A stretch of 60,344 nucleotides of DNA from Candidatus Acidiferrales bacterium (GCA_031296075.1 JARLGK010000222.1:1-60344); one strand, 5' to 3'. Positions 28,410-36,458 are shown, counted from the first letter of the stretch. Notes: generated by a model not told the origin, from the sequence alone. Numbers and translations are program-made.

Positions 28410-28565
28410 TCAGACACCTAGCTCAGGATGCGATTCAAGCAGATAGTTCTTGAGTTGGAGCTCGGGCGCCCTCTTGCTCCGCAGCTTCCGTCTCGTTCGC
28501 TGAGCTCTTTTCGTTCTTGGAGCGACATCGGACCCCTTTGTAGTCCCCGCCATAGTTTTTCGCAT
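28410..28565 (-). CDS. small basic protein, 51 residues, unknown
   Basis: The frame starts at the ATG at 28565 with GAGGT seven bases upstream, a good Shine-Dalgarno. The product is very basic in its middle (PRTKRAQRTRRKLRSKRAP) and ends in ELQLKNYLLESHPELGV, a plausible amphipathic helix. No family recognised. It lies 100 bases upstream of the CBS gene on the same strand, downstream of a GTGA-N6-TCAC site. The frame continues open upstream to 28715, but with no better start. It could be a chance ORF; placement and ribosome-binding site argue for a gene. Confidence 0.4.
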   Translation of the reverse strand: MRKTMAGTTKGSDVAPRTKRAQRTRRKLRSKRAPELQLKNYLLESHPELGV

Positions 28566-28701
28566 TTTGTGAACCTCACAACGATTGTTTGCGCCGGCGA
28601 TCCTGGAGCGACGACCCGATCCCCATCCGGCGCCTATCCCGGTAACGACCACTAAGTCCATCGCTCCAACAATAGCTTCGCGCGGCGGAAGAAGAAGCAC
28701 A

Positions 28702-28715
28702 GTGACGGCGGTCAC
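28702..28715. promoter_or_regulatory. GTGA-N6-TCAC palindrome (site 4)
   Basis: GTGACGGCGGTCAC, between the 3' end of the Mg2+ ATPase gene and the small ORF at 28565 (centre 143 bases from its ATG). It would serve the small ORF, CBS and possibly xfp-ackA. Confidence 0.55.
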
Positions 28716-28765
28716 AGAGCGCCATGATGTGTGCGTCGGGGCAGTGGATCTGCGCCGGGCGGAGT

Positions 28766-31279
28766 TCAGATCACCGCTTGCGCGAAAAGGATGCGTTTGG
28801 CCAGTTGGACCAGCAACAGGTATGTTGCCGTGGAAATTGCAAGGAATGCGAAAAACGGTCCGGGCAGTGTTGTGAAACCAAGGAGCCCCGCGAGCGGCGA
28901 GTACGGCAGCAGAACTCCGATGATGACGATCAGGACCGTGGTGATCGCGAGCGGAATGCTGGGGCGGCTCTTCAGAGGGTTACCCATGGTGCGGATCACG
29001 AAGAGGACCAACGTCTGGGTGGCGAGCGATTCCACGAACCAACCGGTATGAAATTCCGATTGGCTGGCATGGAAGAAATGAAGGAGAACGTAAAAGGTCA
29101 GGAAATCGTAGATCGAGCTGATCGGGCCGATGAAAATCATGAAATTCCGGATCAGTTTCATATTCCATCGTCGAGGCGAACGGATGTATTGCTCGTCCAC
29201 ATTGTCGGACGGAATCGTGATCTGCGCGGTATCGTACAGAAAATTGTTCAGCAGAATTTGTGTTGAAAGCATGGGAAGAAAAGGAAGAAAAACGGATGCG
29301 CCGGCCATGCTGAACATATTGCCGAAATTTGAACTCGTCCCCATCAATAGATACTTCATGACGTTCGCCGACGCCCTTCGCCCCTCGATAATGCCGTTGT
29401 GCAAGATCCGCAGCCCCGGTTTGAGCAGGATGATGTCGGCGGCTTCGCGCGCTACGTCCACGGCAGACGCGACGGAAATCCCCACATCCGCGGCACGCAG
29501 CGATGGCGCATCATTGATCCCGTCTCCCATATAACCGACCACATGATCGCGGTGCTTCAGCGCGAGAATGATCCGGTGCTTTTGGGCCGGCGACACCCGC
29601 GCGAACACGGTTGTTTGCTCGGCCACATGCTGAAGCGCGGGCTCGGTCATGCTCTCCAGTTCGTCGCCTAGCACGATCGTCGGATTTGTGAGTCCCACCT
29701 GCTCGCAAATGTGGCGAGCAACGAGTTCGTTATCGCCGGTGAGGATTTTCACTTCCACGCCGTCGCGCTTCATCGCCGCGAGGGAATCGGCGGCATCGGG
29801 ACTGGCGGGATCAGCGAAAGCAAGGTAGCCGGCCAGAATGAGCGAGCGTTCCTCCGCGGTCGTGAAACCGCCCTGCGTATCCACACTGCGGTAAGCGACC
29901 GCCAGTACACGAAATCCCTGCGCGCTGAGGTCGTCGAATGTTTGGCGGCACCGGTGACGCGTATCCGGATCCAGTGAAATGACTTTCCCATCCGTTTCGA
30001 ATGATTCGGAGAGGTCGAGAATGCCCTCCGGAGCGCCTTTCGTAACGAGCAGACGGCCGCCAATACCGTCCCCCTTCTTCTCAACGACGATGGAGAGACG
30101 GCGCCGGTCAAAATCAAATGGAATTTCGTCGCACTTCCCGTAGGAGTCCGCGTCAGAACGGCTCAGTGCCAGAATCGCGACGTCGAGCGGGCTGCGGATG
30201 CCTGTTTCGAACTTGCTGTTCAGGTAAGCGAGTCCAAGCGGCCGGTCGGATGGCTTCCCGAGGTAATCCACGGAGGAGGCTAGGCTCATCTGCCCTGTTG
30301 TGAGCGTACCGGTCTTGTCGCTGCACAGCACGTCGATCGTGCCAAAGTTCTGAATAGCAGGAAGATGCTTGACCACAACATGATCGCGGGCCATACGAAC
30401 AGCGCCGCGCGCCAGCGTGACCGAAGTGATCATCGGAAGAAACTCCGGCGTCAGGCCGACGGCCAAGGCAACGGCGAATACAAAGGACTCGAACGCATCC
30501 TTGTGAAGCGCCACCCGCACAACCAGGATAAAAAGCACCAAGAAGAAGACGGCGCGCATGATGAGTACGCCGAAGTGCTTCATGCTCCGCTCAAATTCGG
30601 TTTCTTCCGGGCGCATCACGAGACGTGCCGCGATTGCACCGAAGACGGTTCGGGGGCCCGTCTGAAGGATCACCGCCGTCCCGGTCCCGCTGACGACCGA
30701 CGTTCCAAGAAAAACCAGATTCGGCGAATCGGCGCTTCCGGCTGCATCGCCCTTGCCGGCACGCGCGTCCTTCTCCGCCGGCAAAGATTCCCCCGTCAAA
30801 GCCGCCTGCTGGACGTACAAGTCTCGCGATTCGATCAACCGCCCGTCGCCGGGAATCAAATCTCCGGCTCCGATGCGCACCAGATCTCCGGGCACGACTT
30901 CACGCCGATTGATTTCCTGCCACGTCCCATCGCGGAGCACGGTGGCTGTCGGCGTGACCTTTTCGCGAAGCTTGTTGATGGCCTGTTGGGAACGATACGT
31001 TTGTACGAAATTGATCGAGACGCCAAGCAGGACCATCACCAGGATGATGGCGGCGTCCGCGGCGTCTCCCAGAATAAATGAGACGAGGCTGGCAATCAGC
31101 AGGATGACGACGAGCGGATTGACAAACAAAAGGAGTAACTCAAGGATTGCGGCGCCGTGCTTGACTGGTGCTGGTTCGTTCGGGCCGTATTGCGACAGGC
31201 GCACAACTGCCTCTTGGGAGGATAGTCCCATCGAAACAGCCGGCTGTGGGGCGAGCGAGGCAATGGGCGAGGAGCTCAC
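28766..31279 (-). CDS. mgtA: magnesium-translocating P-type ATPase
   Basis: 837 residues, slightly shorter than enterobacterial MgtA. P3B motifs are clear: [80 protein letters not shown], and the C-terminal block NNFLYDTAQITIPSDNVDEQ and FMIFIGPISSIYDFLTFYVL, which closely follows MgtA. It imports Mg2+ across the inner membrane. The start is a GTG at 31279 without a strong Shine-Dalgarno; an ATG at 31231 is possible. It is upstream of the CBS/xfp unit on the same strand and divergent from the sigma-54 activator. Confidence 0.93.
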   Translation of the reverse strand: MSSSPIASLAPQPAVSMGLSSQEAVVRLSQYGPNEPAPVKHGAAILELLLLFVNPLVVILLIASLVSFILGDAADAAIILVMVLLGVSINFVQTYRSQQAINKLREKVTPTATVLRDGTWQEINRREVVPGDLVRIGAGDLIPGDGRLIESRDLYVQQAALTGESLPAEKDARAGKGDAAGSADSPNLVFLGTSVVSGTGTAVILQTGPRTVFGAIAARLVMRPEETEFERSMKHFGVLIMRAVFFLVLFILVVRVALHKDAFESFVFAVALAVGLTPEFLPMITSVTLARGAVRMARDHVVVKHLPAIQNFGTIDVLCSDKTGTLTTGQMSLASSVDYLGKPSDRPLGLAYLNSKFETGIRSPLDVAILALSRSDADSYGKCDEIPFDFDRRRLSIVVEKKGDGIGGRLLVTKGAPEGILDLSESFETDGKVISLDPDTRHRCRQTFDDLSAQGFRVLAVAYRSVDTQGGFTTAEERSLILAGYLAFADPASPDAADSLAAMKRDGVEVKILTGDNELVARHICEQVGLTNPTIVLGDELESMTEPALQHVAEQTTVFARVSPAQKHRIILALKHRDHVVGYMGDGINDAPSLRAADVGISVASAVDVAREAADIILLKPGLRILHNGIIEGRRASANVMKYLLMGTSSNFGNMFSMAGASVFLPFLPMLSTQILLNNFLYDTAQITIPSDNVDEQYIRSPRRWNMKLIRNFMIFIGPISSIYDFLTFYVLLHFFHASQSEFHTGWFVESLATQTLVLFVIRTMGNPLKSRPSIPLAITTVLIVIIGVLLPYSPLAGLLGFTTLPGPFFAFLAISTATYLLLVQLAKRILFAQAVI

Positions 31280-31579
31280 GGTCGGACCGCTGAAATCCTA
31301 CACAACTTGAACTGGCAGGGACAGCCAAATAGTCACGGCCACCCGTTCATTGAATGAAGTGGGGCACCGCCTCGTCTTCACGAGTCGGAGTCCTGTGCAC
31401 TCGATCCGATCTACCGTTCGAGTTCCCTCGAATCAGCCCAGCTGATGTATCATCTCGGTGGCTCAAGATTCCGAGGGCATCGATTCCGCCTAATCCCCCG
31501 TTCCAGCTCGGAACTGTGCCGCATCGCCGACGGGAACACGTACGCCATAGGCGTCTGGTTGGAACAAAGGTCCGGCGAA
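31280..31579. other. divergent intergenic region mgtA / sigma-54 activator
   Basis: 300 bases without a supported gene. A short perfect inverted repeat, TTCATTGAATGAA, lies at 31346-31358 and could be an operator. No GTGA-N6-TCAC site, no clear -24/-12 promoter. An in-frame upstream extension of the activator gene to 31445 has no coding character. Confidence 0.4.
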
Positions 31580-33376
31580 ATGAATGCGACTTCCCAGGGT
31601 AAAGGCGTGATCCTCGACCCTAAGGCTTTGTTTGAGAGGCTCTTTGAATCCTCTCCGGATGCTATCGTCGTGAGCGATCACGAGGGACGGATTACGAAGG
31701 CCAACGCGCAGGCCGAACGCATTTTTGGATTCACCCGCGACGAGCTTCTTGGCCAGCTCGTGGAAACTCTGGTCCCCGAACGATTTCGCAACGTATATCT
31801 TACACACCGCAAGGAATACAGCACCGATCCTCACGTGCGCCCCATGAGCGCCGGGACAGAACTATATGGCCTTCGCAAGGATGGAACCGAGTTCCCCGTG
31901 GATATCATGCTCAGCCCGGTTGAAGGAGCGGAAGGCAGGGTCGTGCTGAGCGTTATTCGCGACATTACGGAACGCAAACGGGCTGCGGAAGCGGTGCGGC
32001 TAAGTGAAACCCGTTTTCGGTCGCTCTTCGAGTATTCGCCGGATGCCATTATTGTGACTGACAGAGAAGGAAAGATCACGGAGGCTAATGGGCAAGTCCA
32101 AAAATTCTTCGGCTATGACCGCGCCGAACTCCTCGGCCATTCAATCGAGGTCTTGGTACCCGAACGATTCCGACACGCTCATCCGCATCACAGGAAAGAA
32201 TACACCGACAAAGCCCGCATTCGTCCGATGGGAGCCGGGCTGGAGCTTTACGGCCGGCGAAAAGACGGCACCGAATTCCCCGTGGATATCATGCTCAGTC
32301 CGGTCGACACGGAGATAGGGAAGGTCGTGTTGACCGTGGTCCGCGACCTCTCGGAAAAGGTGCGAACTCAGGAAGAATTGCGGCGGAGGGAACGAGAAAA
32401 ACGCTATCTTGAAGAGGAGCTCAATACCGAGCACAGATTTGAGGACATCATCGGAGAGAGCAAGGCGCTGAGAAGCATTCTGAAACAGGTCGAAACAGTC
32501 GCGACGACGGATGTAACTGTTCTGATCCTTGGAGAAACTGGCACGGGCAAGGACCTGATCGCGCGGGCGATTCATCAGCTCAGCTCGCGTAGCGGACGCA
32601 GTCTCATCAAGCTGAACTGCGCGGCGATTCCAACCGGGCTGCTGGAAAGCGAGCTTTTCGGGCACGAGAGGGGCGCGTTCACGGGTGCCATTTCACAGAA
32701 GATCGGCCGTCTCGAACTAGCCAACCAGGGATCCTTTTTTCTCGATGAAGTCGGGGACCTGCCCTTGGAACTCCAGCCCAAGATTCTGCGGGCCCTGCAG
32801 GAGAAGGAATTCGAGAGGCTCGGTGGTACGCGAACGATTCCCGTGGACGCCCGGCTCATCGCCGCCACGAACCGCGATCTCGGGCAAATGGTCGCCGACC
32901 GCCAATTCCGGAGCGACCTTTACTATCGTCTGAGAGTTTTTCCCATCACTCTGCCCCCGTTGCGCGAGCGGCGCGAAGACATCCCCCTTTTGGTCCGCTA
33001 CTTCGTTGACAAACACGCGCGGAGCTTGAATCGACAAATCGAGACCATTCCGTCTGATGTAATGAAGGCGCTTACACGCTGGCACTGGCCGGGAAACATT
33101 CGGGAACTTGAGAACTTCATTGAAAGAGCCGTGATACTTTCAAAAGGACCCTTGTTGCGCGCTCCCTTAGCTGAGCTGGAAAAGCCTGAGGAGCCATCCG
33201 CGTCCGACGATGTGACCCTCGAATCGAGCGGGAGAGAACATATCCTTCGTGTCTTGCGTGAAACCAAAGGCGTGATCGCCGGCCCCGGCGGAGCCGCGGC
33301 TCGGCTTGGACTTAAGAGAACGACGCTGAACTCCAAGCTCAAGAAACTGGGAATCGAGCGTGATGACTACATGTAG
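31580..33376 (+). CDS. PAS-PAS sigma-54-dependent transcription activator
   Basis: 598 residues from the ATG at 31580 (AAAGG upstream). Two PAS domains (about 15-135 and 143-258) are close copies of one another; both end in RKDGTEFPVDIMLSPV. A short coiled coil (about 265-285) leads to an AAA+ domain with Walker A GETGTGKD (318-325), the sigma-54 contact loop GAFTGA (365-370), and an R-finger region. The C-terminus is a Fis-type helix-turn-helix (AARLGLKRTTLNSKLKKLGI). No receiver domain, so it senses its signal itself through PAS, possibly redox or a ligand. It stands immediately before the STAS-crp unit. Confidence 0.93.
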   Translation: MNATSQGKGVILDPKALFERLFESSPDAIVVSDHEGRITKANAQAERIFGFTRDELLGQLVETLVPERFRNVYLTHRKEYSTDPHVRPMSAGTELYGLRKDGTEFPVDIMLSPVEGAEGRVVLSVIRDITERKRAAEAVRLSETRFRSLFEYSPDAIIVTDREGKITEANGQVQKFFGYDRAELLGHSIEVLVPERFRHAHPHHRKEYTDKARIRPMGAGLELYGRRKDGTEFPVDIMLSPVDTEIGKVVLTVVRDLSEKVRTQEELRRREREKRYLEEELNTEHRFEDIIGESKALRSILKQVETVATTDVTVLILGETGTGKDLIARAIHQLSSRSGRSLIKLNCAAIPTGLLESELFGHERGAFTGAISQKIGRLELANQGSFFLDEVGDLPLELQPKILRALQEKEFERLGGTRTIPVDARLIAATNRDLGQMVADRQFRSDLYYRLRVFPITLPPLRERREDIPLLVRYFVDKHARSLNRQIETIPSDVMKALTRWHWPGNIRELENFIERAVILSKGPLLRAPLAELEKPEEPSASDDVTLESSGREHILRVLRETKGVIAGPGGAAARLGLKRTTLNSKLKKLGIERDDYM

Positions 33377-33383
33377 TCATCAC
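33360..33383. repeat. perfect 24-base palindrome across a stop codon
   Basis: GTGATGACTACA followed directly by its exact reverse complement. It covers the last codons and the TAG of the sigma-54 activator gene. The outer ends are again GTGA and TCAC, but with 16 bases between. It could be a protein site or the base of a transcript hairpin. Confidence 0.7.
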
Positions 33384-33402
33384 TGACGACATCTCGTCAG
33401 TG
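33381..33402. repeat. 9-bp inverted repeat (hairpin)
   Basis: CACTGACGA, loop CATC, TCGTCAGTG. Perfect stem of nine pairs just after the activator stop codon; it shares three bases with the palindrome before it and three with site 5 behind it. There is no T run after it, so it is not a standard intrinsic terminator. Confidence 0.6.
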
Positions 33403-33413
33403 ACCGTCGTCAC
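33400..33413. promoter_or_regulatory. GTGA-N6-TCAC palindrome (site 5)
   Basis: GTGACCGTCGTCAC, centred 90 bases before the STAS gene that leads into the Crp-like regulator gene. Suggests that the regulator controls its own unit. Confidence 0.6.
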
Positions 33414-33496
33414 TTCGGAACTGTGTTCTAACTCACCAAAAGTGGTATCCCCTGTAACTCCTTGTATTTCTGCGCATCGGTCCACCTGATTCCAAA

Positions 33497-33859
33497 ATGG
33501 CACGTTGGCTTCCGACGTGCCTTAAATGGAATTGTAGCGCGGGGCGAAAGAAAACTACGCTAAAGATCACAGTCAGCGATGAGCCAGGAAGTACGACGGT
33601 GAAACTCGAGGGAAGAGTCGCAGGGCCCTGGGTGAACGAATGCGATCGAACCTGGCAGTCTGTAATCACTTCCCTCGGGTCGAAGAAATTGCGGGTTGAC
33701 CTTCGAGAGGTGACGTACATGGAGGCGCGCGGAAGAGAACTCCTGGCCGAAATGTACACAAGGACCGGGGCGGATTTTCTGGCCGATACGCCGATGACGA
33801 AATACCTCGCGGAAGAAGCACAGCGAGCAAATCAGAAAGACACAAGGAGGGGAGCATAA
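33497..33859 (+). CDS. STAS-like (anti-sigma antagonist type) protein, degenerate site
   Basis: 120 residues. After about 20 variable residues comes a STAS-like core: LKITVSDEPGSTTVKLEGRV, then LRVDLREVTYMEARGRELLA. In SpoIIAA-type proteins the stretch after VDL...VT reads DSSG, with a serine that is phosphorylated; here it is EARG (residues 76-79), so that site is missing. The start is taken as the ATG at 33497, but no Shine-Dalgarno is visible. The stop is one base before the Crp gene, so the two are coupled. A structural or partner-binding role with the Crp-like protein is possible (inference). Confidence 0.65.
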   Translation: MARWLPTCLKWNCSAGRKKTTLKITVSDEPGSTTVKLEGRVAGPWVNECDRTWQSVITSLGSKKLRVDLREVTYMEARGRELLAEMYTRTGADFLADTPMTKYLAEEAQRANQKDTRRGA

Positions 33860-33860
33860 C

Positions 33861-34577
33861 ATGCGCGGACCTTATGGTTTCGACATGAGCGACAGTTGCC
33901 AGAATGGCAAGTTGAAGAAGGCCGAGTTTTTCTGCGGGCTTTCACTTAAAGCGCTTAAGGACTTCGATTCGATCAAGTCCAGTTCCGTCTACCCAGAGGG
34001 CGCGGTACTCTTCCTCGAGAAGCAGGACGCGCGAGGCGTGTTCGTTCTCTGCGAAGGGGAGGTCAAGCTCACCATCAGTTCGAGCGAGGGAAAGACGCTC
34101 ATCCTGAGGATCGCCAAGCCTGGAGAGGTATTGGGACTAATGGCCACGCTTTCGGGCGAGCCTTACGAAGTTACCGCCGAGACCCTGCGGCCGTGTCAAG
34201 TTGCCTTCGTCCGGAGGGACGAGTTTCTGCGATTCATCGCCCAGCATCCCGAAGCGTCCCTGGGCATCGTCAAGCTTTTGACCGCTCATTATCACGCAGC
34301 ATGCGAACAGCTTAAGACCGTCGGACTCTCCGCTTCGGCTCCGGAAAAGCTTGCCCGTCTCTTGCTCGGCTGGTCGGTCGGAGGCGAAGAAACAAAGCTG
34401 GGAACCCGAATCACGCTGCCCCTGACGCATCAGGAGATCGCGGAGTTCATAGGCAGTTCTCGCGAAACAGTTACGCGCACCTTGAGTGATTTCAGAAGCA
34501 GGCATCTCGTAACGCTCAAGGGTTCCACCCTGATGATCGCGGACCGGCCGGCGTTGCAAGCCTGCGCCAACGATTAG
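33861..34577 (+). CDS. Crp/Fnr-family transcription regulator
   Basis: 238 residues, strong Shine-Dalgarno (GGAGGGGAG). N-terminal cyclic-nucleotide-binding-like beta roll (about 20-135: YPEGAVLFLEKQDARGVFVL, KPGEVLGLMATLSGE), dimer helix (about 137-165), C-terminal helix-turn-helix THQEIAEFIGSSRETVTR (189-206). Recognition residues Arg201, Glu202 and Arg206 match the CRP residues that read GTGA. The pocket residues that bind cAMP in CRP (Glu72, Arg82, Ser83) are not kept (Leu93 stands at Glu72). The cysteines (13, 25, 64, 112, 148, 235) do not form the FNR cluster pattern. The signal is unknown. Likely regulator of the GTGA-N6-TCAC sites in this window. Confidence 0.92.
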   Translation: MRGPYGFDMSDSCQNGKLKKAEFFCGLSLKALKDFDSIKSSSVYPEGAVLFLEKQDARGVFVLCEGEVKLTISSSEGKTLILRIAKPGEVLGLMATLSGEPYEVTAETLRPCQVAFVRRDEFLRFIAQHPEASLGIVKLLTAHYHAACEQLKTVGLSASAPEKLARLLLGWSVGGEETKLGTRITLPLTHQEIAEFIGSSRETVTRTLSDFRSRHLVTLKGSTLMIADRPALQACAND

Positions 34578-34648
34578 GGCATGGTTGTAAATCACTCGCG
34601 GGTCAAACTGAACGAAGTCCTCAAGATGCCAAAATTCTGGAGGGCGCG

Positions 34649-35040
34649 ATGCTGGATGCCACGCCAGTCTTGGTAATTTGTGAAGCGGGAAAGAACAGGG
34701 AGGATGTTGCTGCGGCTATTGGGAAATGCGGGTTGCGTCCTATCTGCAGTTCCGATTGGAACGAAGCTCAACCCATCGTCGCGCGGGGGAGTATAGCCTC
34801 GTGTTTTGCAGTGACACCCTGCCCGACAGTGACTTCCGAGCGGTCATAAGAGCCGTGGAGCCGGTGCCGGTGATTGTGCTGTCGCGCGTTGCCGAATGGG
34901 ATGCTTATCTGACCGCGCTGCAGGCGGGCGCATTCAATTACATCGCATGCCCGCCGGATCCAGCTGAAACTGGGCGAATTCTGTGGTCCGCGCTCGGTGA
35001 GTCTTCGCGGCGTGCCAATTTCGCTCAGGCTCATGTTTGA
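34649..35040 (+). pseudogene. receiver-like protein, frameshifted
   Basis: Begins at an ATG with GGAGG six bases upstream. The first frame reads MLDATPVLVICEAGKNREDV to AQPIVARG. After the run of five G at 34785-34789, coding continues in another frame: EYSLVFCSDTLPDSDFR, VPVIVLSRVAEWDAYLTALQ, AGAFNYIACPPDP, ending at 35040. Joined, this is a response-regulator receiver-like fold of about 130 residues without an output domain. One missing G in the run explains the break; it may be a real mutation or a sequencing/assembly error. Follows the Crp gene by 71 bases on the same strand. Confidence 0.65.
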
Positions 35041-35123
35041 TCGCCCGCCGCTAAGAATTGGCAATCCCGCCTGAAACAAGGGAGCCTGCCTTCTGCGGCG
35101 GTTGGGAAATCAGCCCGCGCCCG

Positions 35124-35972
35124 TTACGCCGCATTCTCCAGAACAAGAAGCCCTGTGGCAGTGTTTGACACCGCAATATGGTAGCTGCTGTGGATCTTCG
35201 TGACGTGTCCGTGGAGAACACCACGCATGGCGAGCCAGAGGATGAACTCCGCGCCCTGCGCCCCCGCCTCGCGCACTAGTTCATGGATTGAATACTTGGT
35301 AAGGAATTCCGGCTCGTTCACAAGCTTGTCCAGGCACAGTAGGTCAAATTTCTTGTTAATGAAGCCGGCGCGCTCGCCATCGAGCTGATGGGACATGCCG
35401 CCTGTACCCAGCACTACCACCTTCAAATCCTTGGGGTAGGACTCGATCGCGCGGCCGATGGCCTGTCCAAGCTTAAAGCAGCGCAACGGTGACGGCAGAG
35501 GATGCTGCACCGTGTTGATGCACACTGGAACCGTCTTGATGCCGCCATAAGAATTGCCCGGCCAGAAAAGCGACATTGGCACTGTGAACCCATGATCTAC
35601 CAGCATCTCCTGGCACGACGTGATGTCGAATTCGTCGGCAACGAGCGATTCGATGATGTGCCAGGAAAGCTCGGGATCGCCCTGGTAAGGCGGCGTCTTC
35701 GGGATGCCCCAACCCTCGTCGGCGTTTTCATACCGTGCGGCGGCTCCGATCGCGAACGTCGGCATCTTGTCGAGGAAGAAATTCAACCCGTGGTCGTTGT
35801 AGATGACGACGGCGACGTCCGGATTCATCTTTTGCAGCCACGCGCGAGCCGGCGGATAGGCGGCAAAAAAAGGCTTCCAGTAAGGATCATTAGCCAGCTC
35901 TTTTTCTCTCGGAACAGCATTCCCGATTGCAGGAATATGCGATGTCGTAAGTCCGCCAACGACGCGTGCCAT
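35124..35972 (-). CDS. ligB: class III extradiol ring-cleavage dioxygenase, LigB type
   Basis: 282 residues. Very close in pattern to LigB, the catalytic subunit of protocatechuate 4,5-dioxygenase: MARVVGGLTTSHIPAIG with His12, VVIYNDHGLNFF with His61, DEGWGIPKTP, LVDHGFTVPMSLFWPG, GTGGMSHQLDGERAGFINKK, and the late AEFILWLAMRG with the metal-ligand glutamate. It uses Fe(II) and O2 to open catechol-type rings. The C-terminus is about 20 residues shorter than Sphingobium LigB. Start codon three bases after ligA, with AAGGAG. No other aromatic-pathway gene is nearby, so the substrate is open (gallate or another catechol acid is possible). Confidence 0.9.
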   Translation of the reverse strand: MARVVGGLTTSHIPAIGNAVPREKELANDPYWKPFFAAYPPARAWLQKMNPDVAVVIYNDHGLNFFLDKMPTFAIGAAARYENADEGWGIPKTPPYQGDPELSWHIIESLVADEFDITSCQEMLVDHGFTVPMSLFWPGNSYGGIKTVPVCINTVQHPLPSPLRCFKLGQAIGRAIESYPKDLKVVVLGTGGMSHQLDGERAGFINKKFDLLCLDKLVNEPEFLTKYSIHELVREAGAQGAEFILWLAMRGVLHGHVTKIHSSYHIAVSNTATGLLVLENAA

Positions 35973-35975
35973 GGA

Positions 35976-36332
35976 TTATTCTCCTTGATCCTTGAGCTTC
36001 TGTCTGAAGGCTTCGAGGGTCATGCCGGTCTGCTGGGCGCCAATCTCCTGAACGTTCAGTCCGAAAATTCCCGCGAACTTCGCCAGGTAGTAGATGCACC
36101 CGCCGGCGTGGATCATGGCCAGGACATTGCGCTCGTGGATGGCTTTGCGCTGCTCGTCGTTCAGGCCGTACTTGGTGCAATACGCATCTTCGTCGTTCTT
36201 GAACTCGGCGCGGTTTTCGGCATTATTGAACGAATAGCACATCTTGTTCAGCGCATATCCCTTCATGGCCGCTCGTCCGTCGAACATGTAGGTGCCGGGA
36301 ATTGGCACTTCATGATGCGTTATCAGGCTCAT
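35976..36332 (-). CDS. ligA: LigA-type small subunit of extradiol dioxygenase
   Basis: 118 residues from the ATG at 36332, chosen because AGAGGAG lies seven bases upstream; the frame is open to an ATG at 36368. All-helical small subunit that caps the LigB active site: IPGTYMFDGRAAMKGYALNK, MCYSFNNAENRAEFKNDEDA, YCTKYGLNDEQRKAI, HAGGCIYYLAKFAGIFGLNV. This matches the LigA family throughout. It is the first gene of the ligAB pair; two GTGA-N6-TCAC palindromes lie about 111 and 133 bases (centres) before it. Confidence 0.9.
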   Translation of the reverse strand: MSLITHHEVPIPGTYMFDGRAAMKGYALNKMCYSFNNAENRAEFKNDEDAYCTKYGLNDEQRKAIHERNVLAMIHAGGCIYYLAKFAGIFGLNVQEIGAQQTGMTLEAFRQKLKDQGE

Positions 36333-36436
36333 CCTGAAACTCCTCTGACTCGGTTCCGCAACAACCATAAATCCACGCAGACCTGACCGTCAAACCCGCG
36401 CACTGCATGAATACACTCGGCGAAGGCTCATTGGCA

Positions 36437-36450
36437 GTGACACGTATCAC
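36437..36450. promoter_or_regulatory. GTGA-N6-TCAC palindrome (site 6)
   Basis: GTGACACGTATCAC, upstream of ligAB and just after the 3' end of ctaG. Paired with site 7, centres 22 bases apart, the same spacing as sites 1 and 2. Confidence 0.6.
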
Positions 36451-36458
36451 AAATCCCC

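Noticed and set aside
29739-29752. GTGA-N6-TCAC match
   Set aside because: Lies deep inside the mgtA coding sequence, far from any start; taken as a chance match and counted against the motif.
31445-31579. Upstream extension of the sigma-54 activator
   Set aside because: No domain or coding character; the ATG at 31580 with AAAGG before it fits the start of the PAS region.
33496-33512. TGGCAC as a -24 element of a sigma-54 promoter
   Set aside because: No TTGC-type -12 element at the needed distance; no convincing sigma-54 promoter was found in the island although an activator is encoded there.
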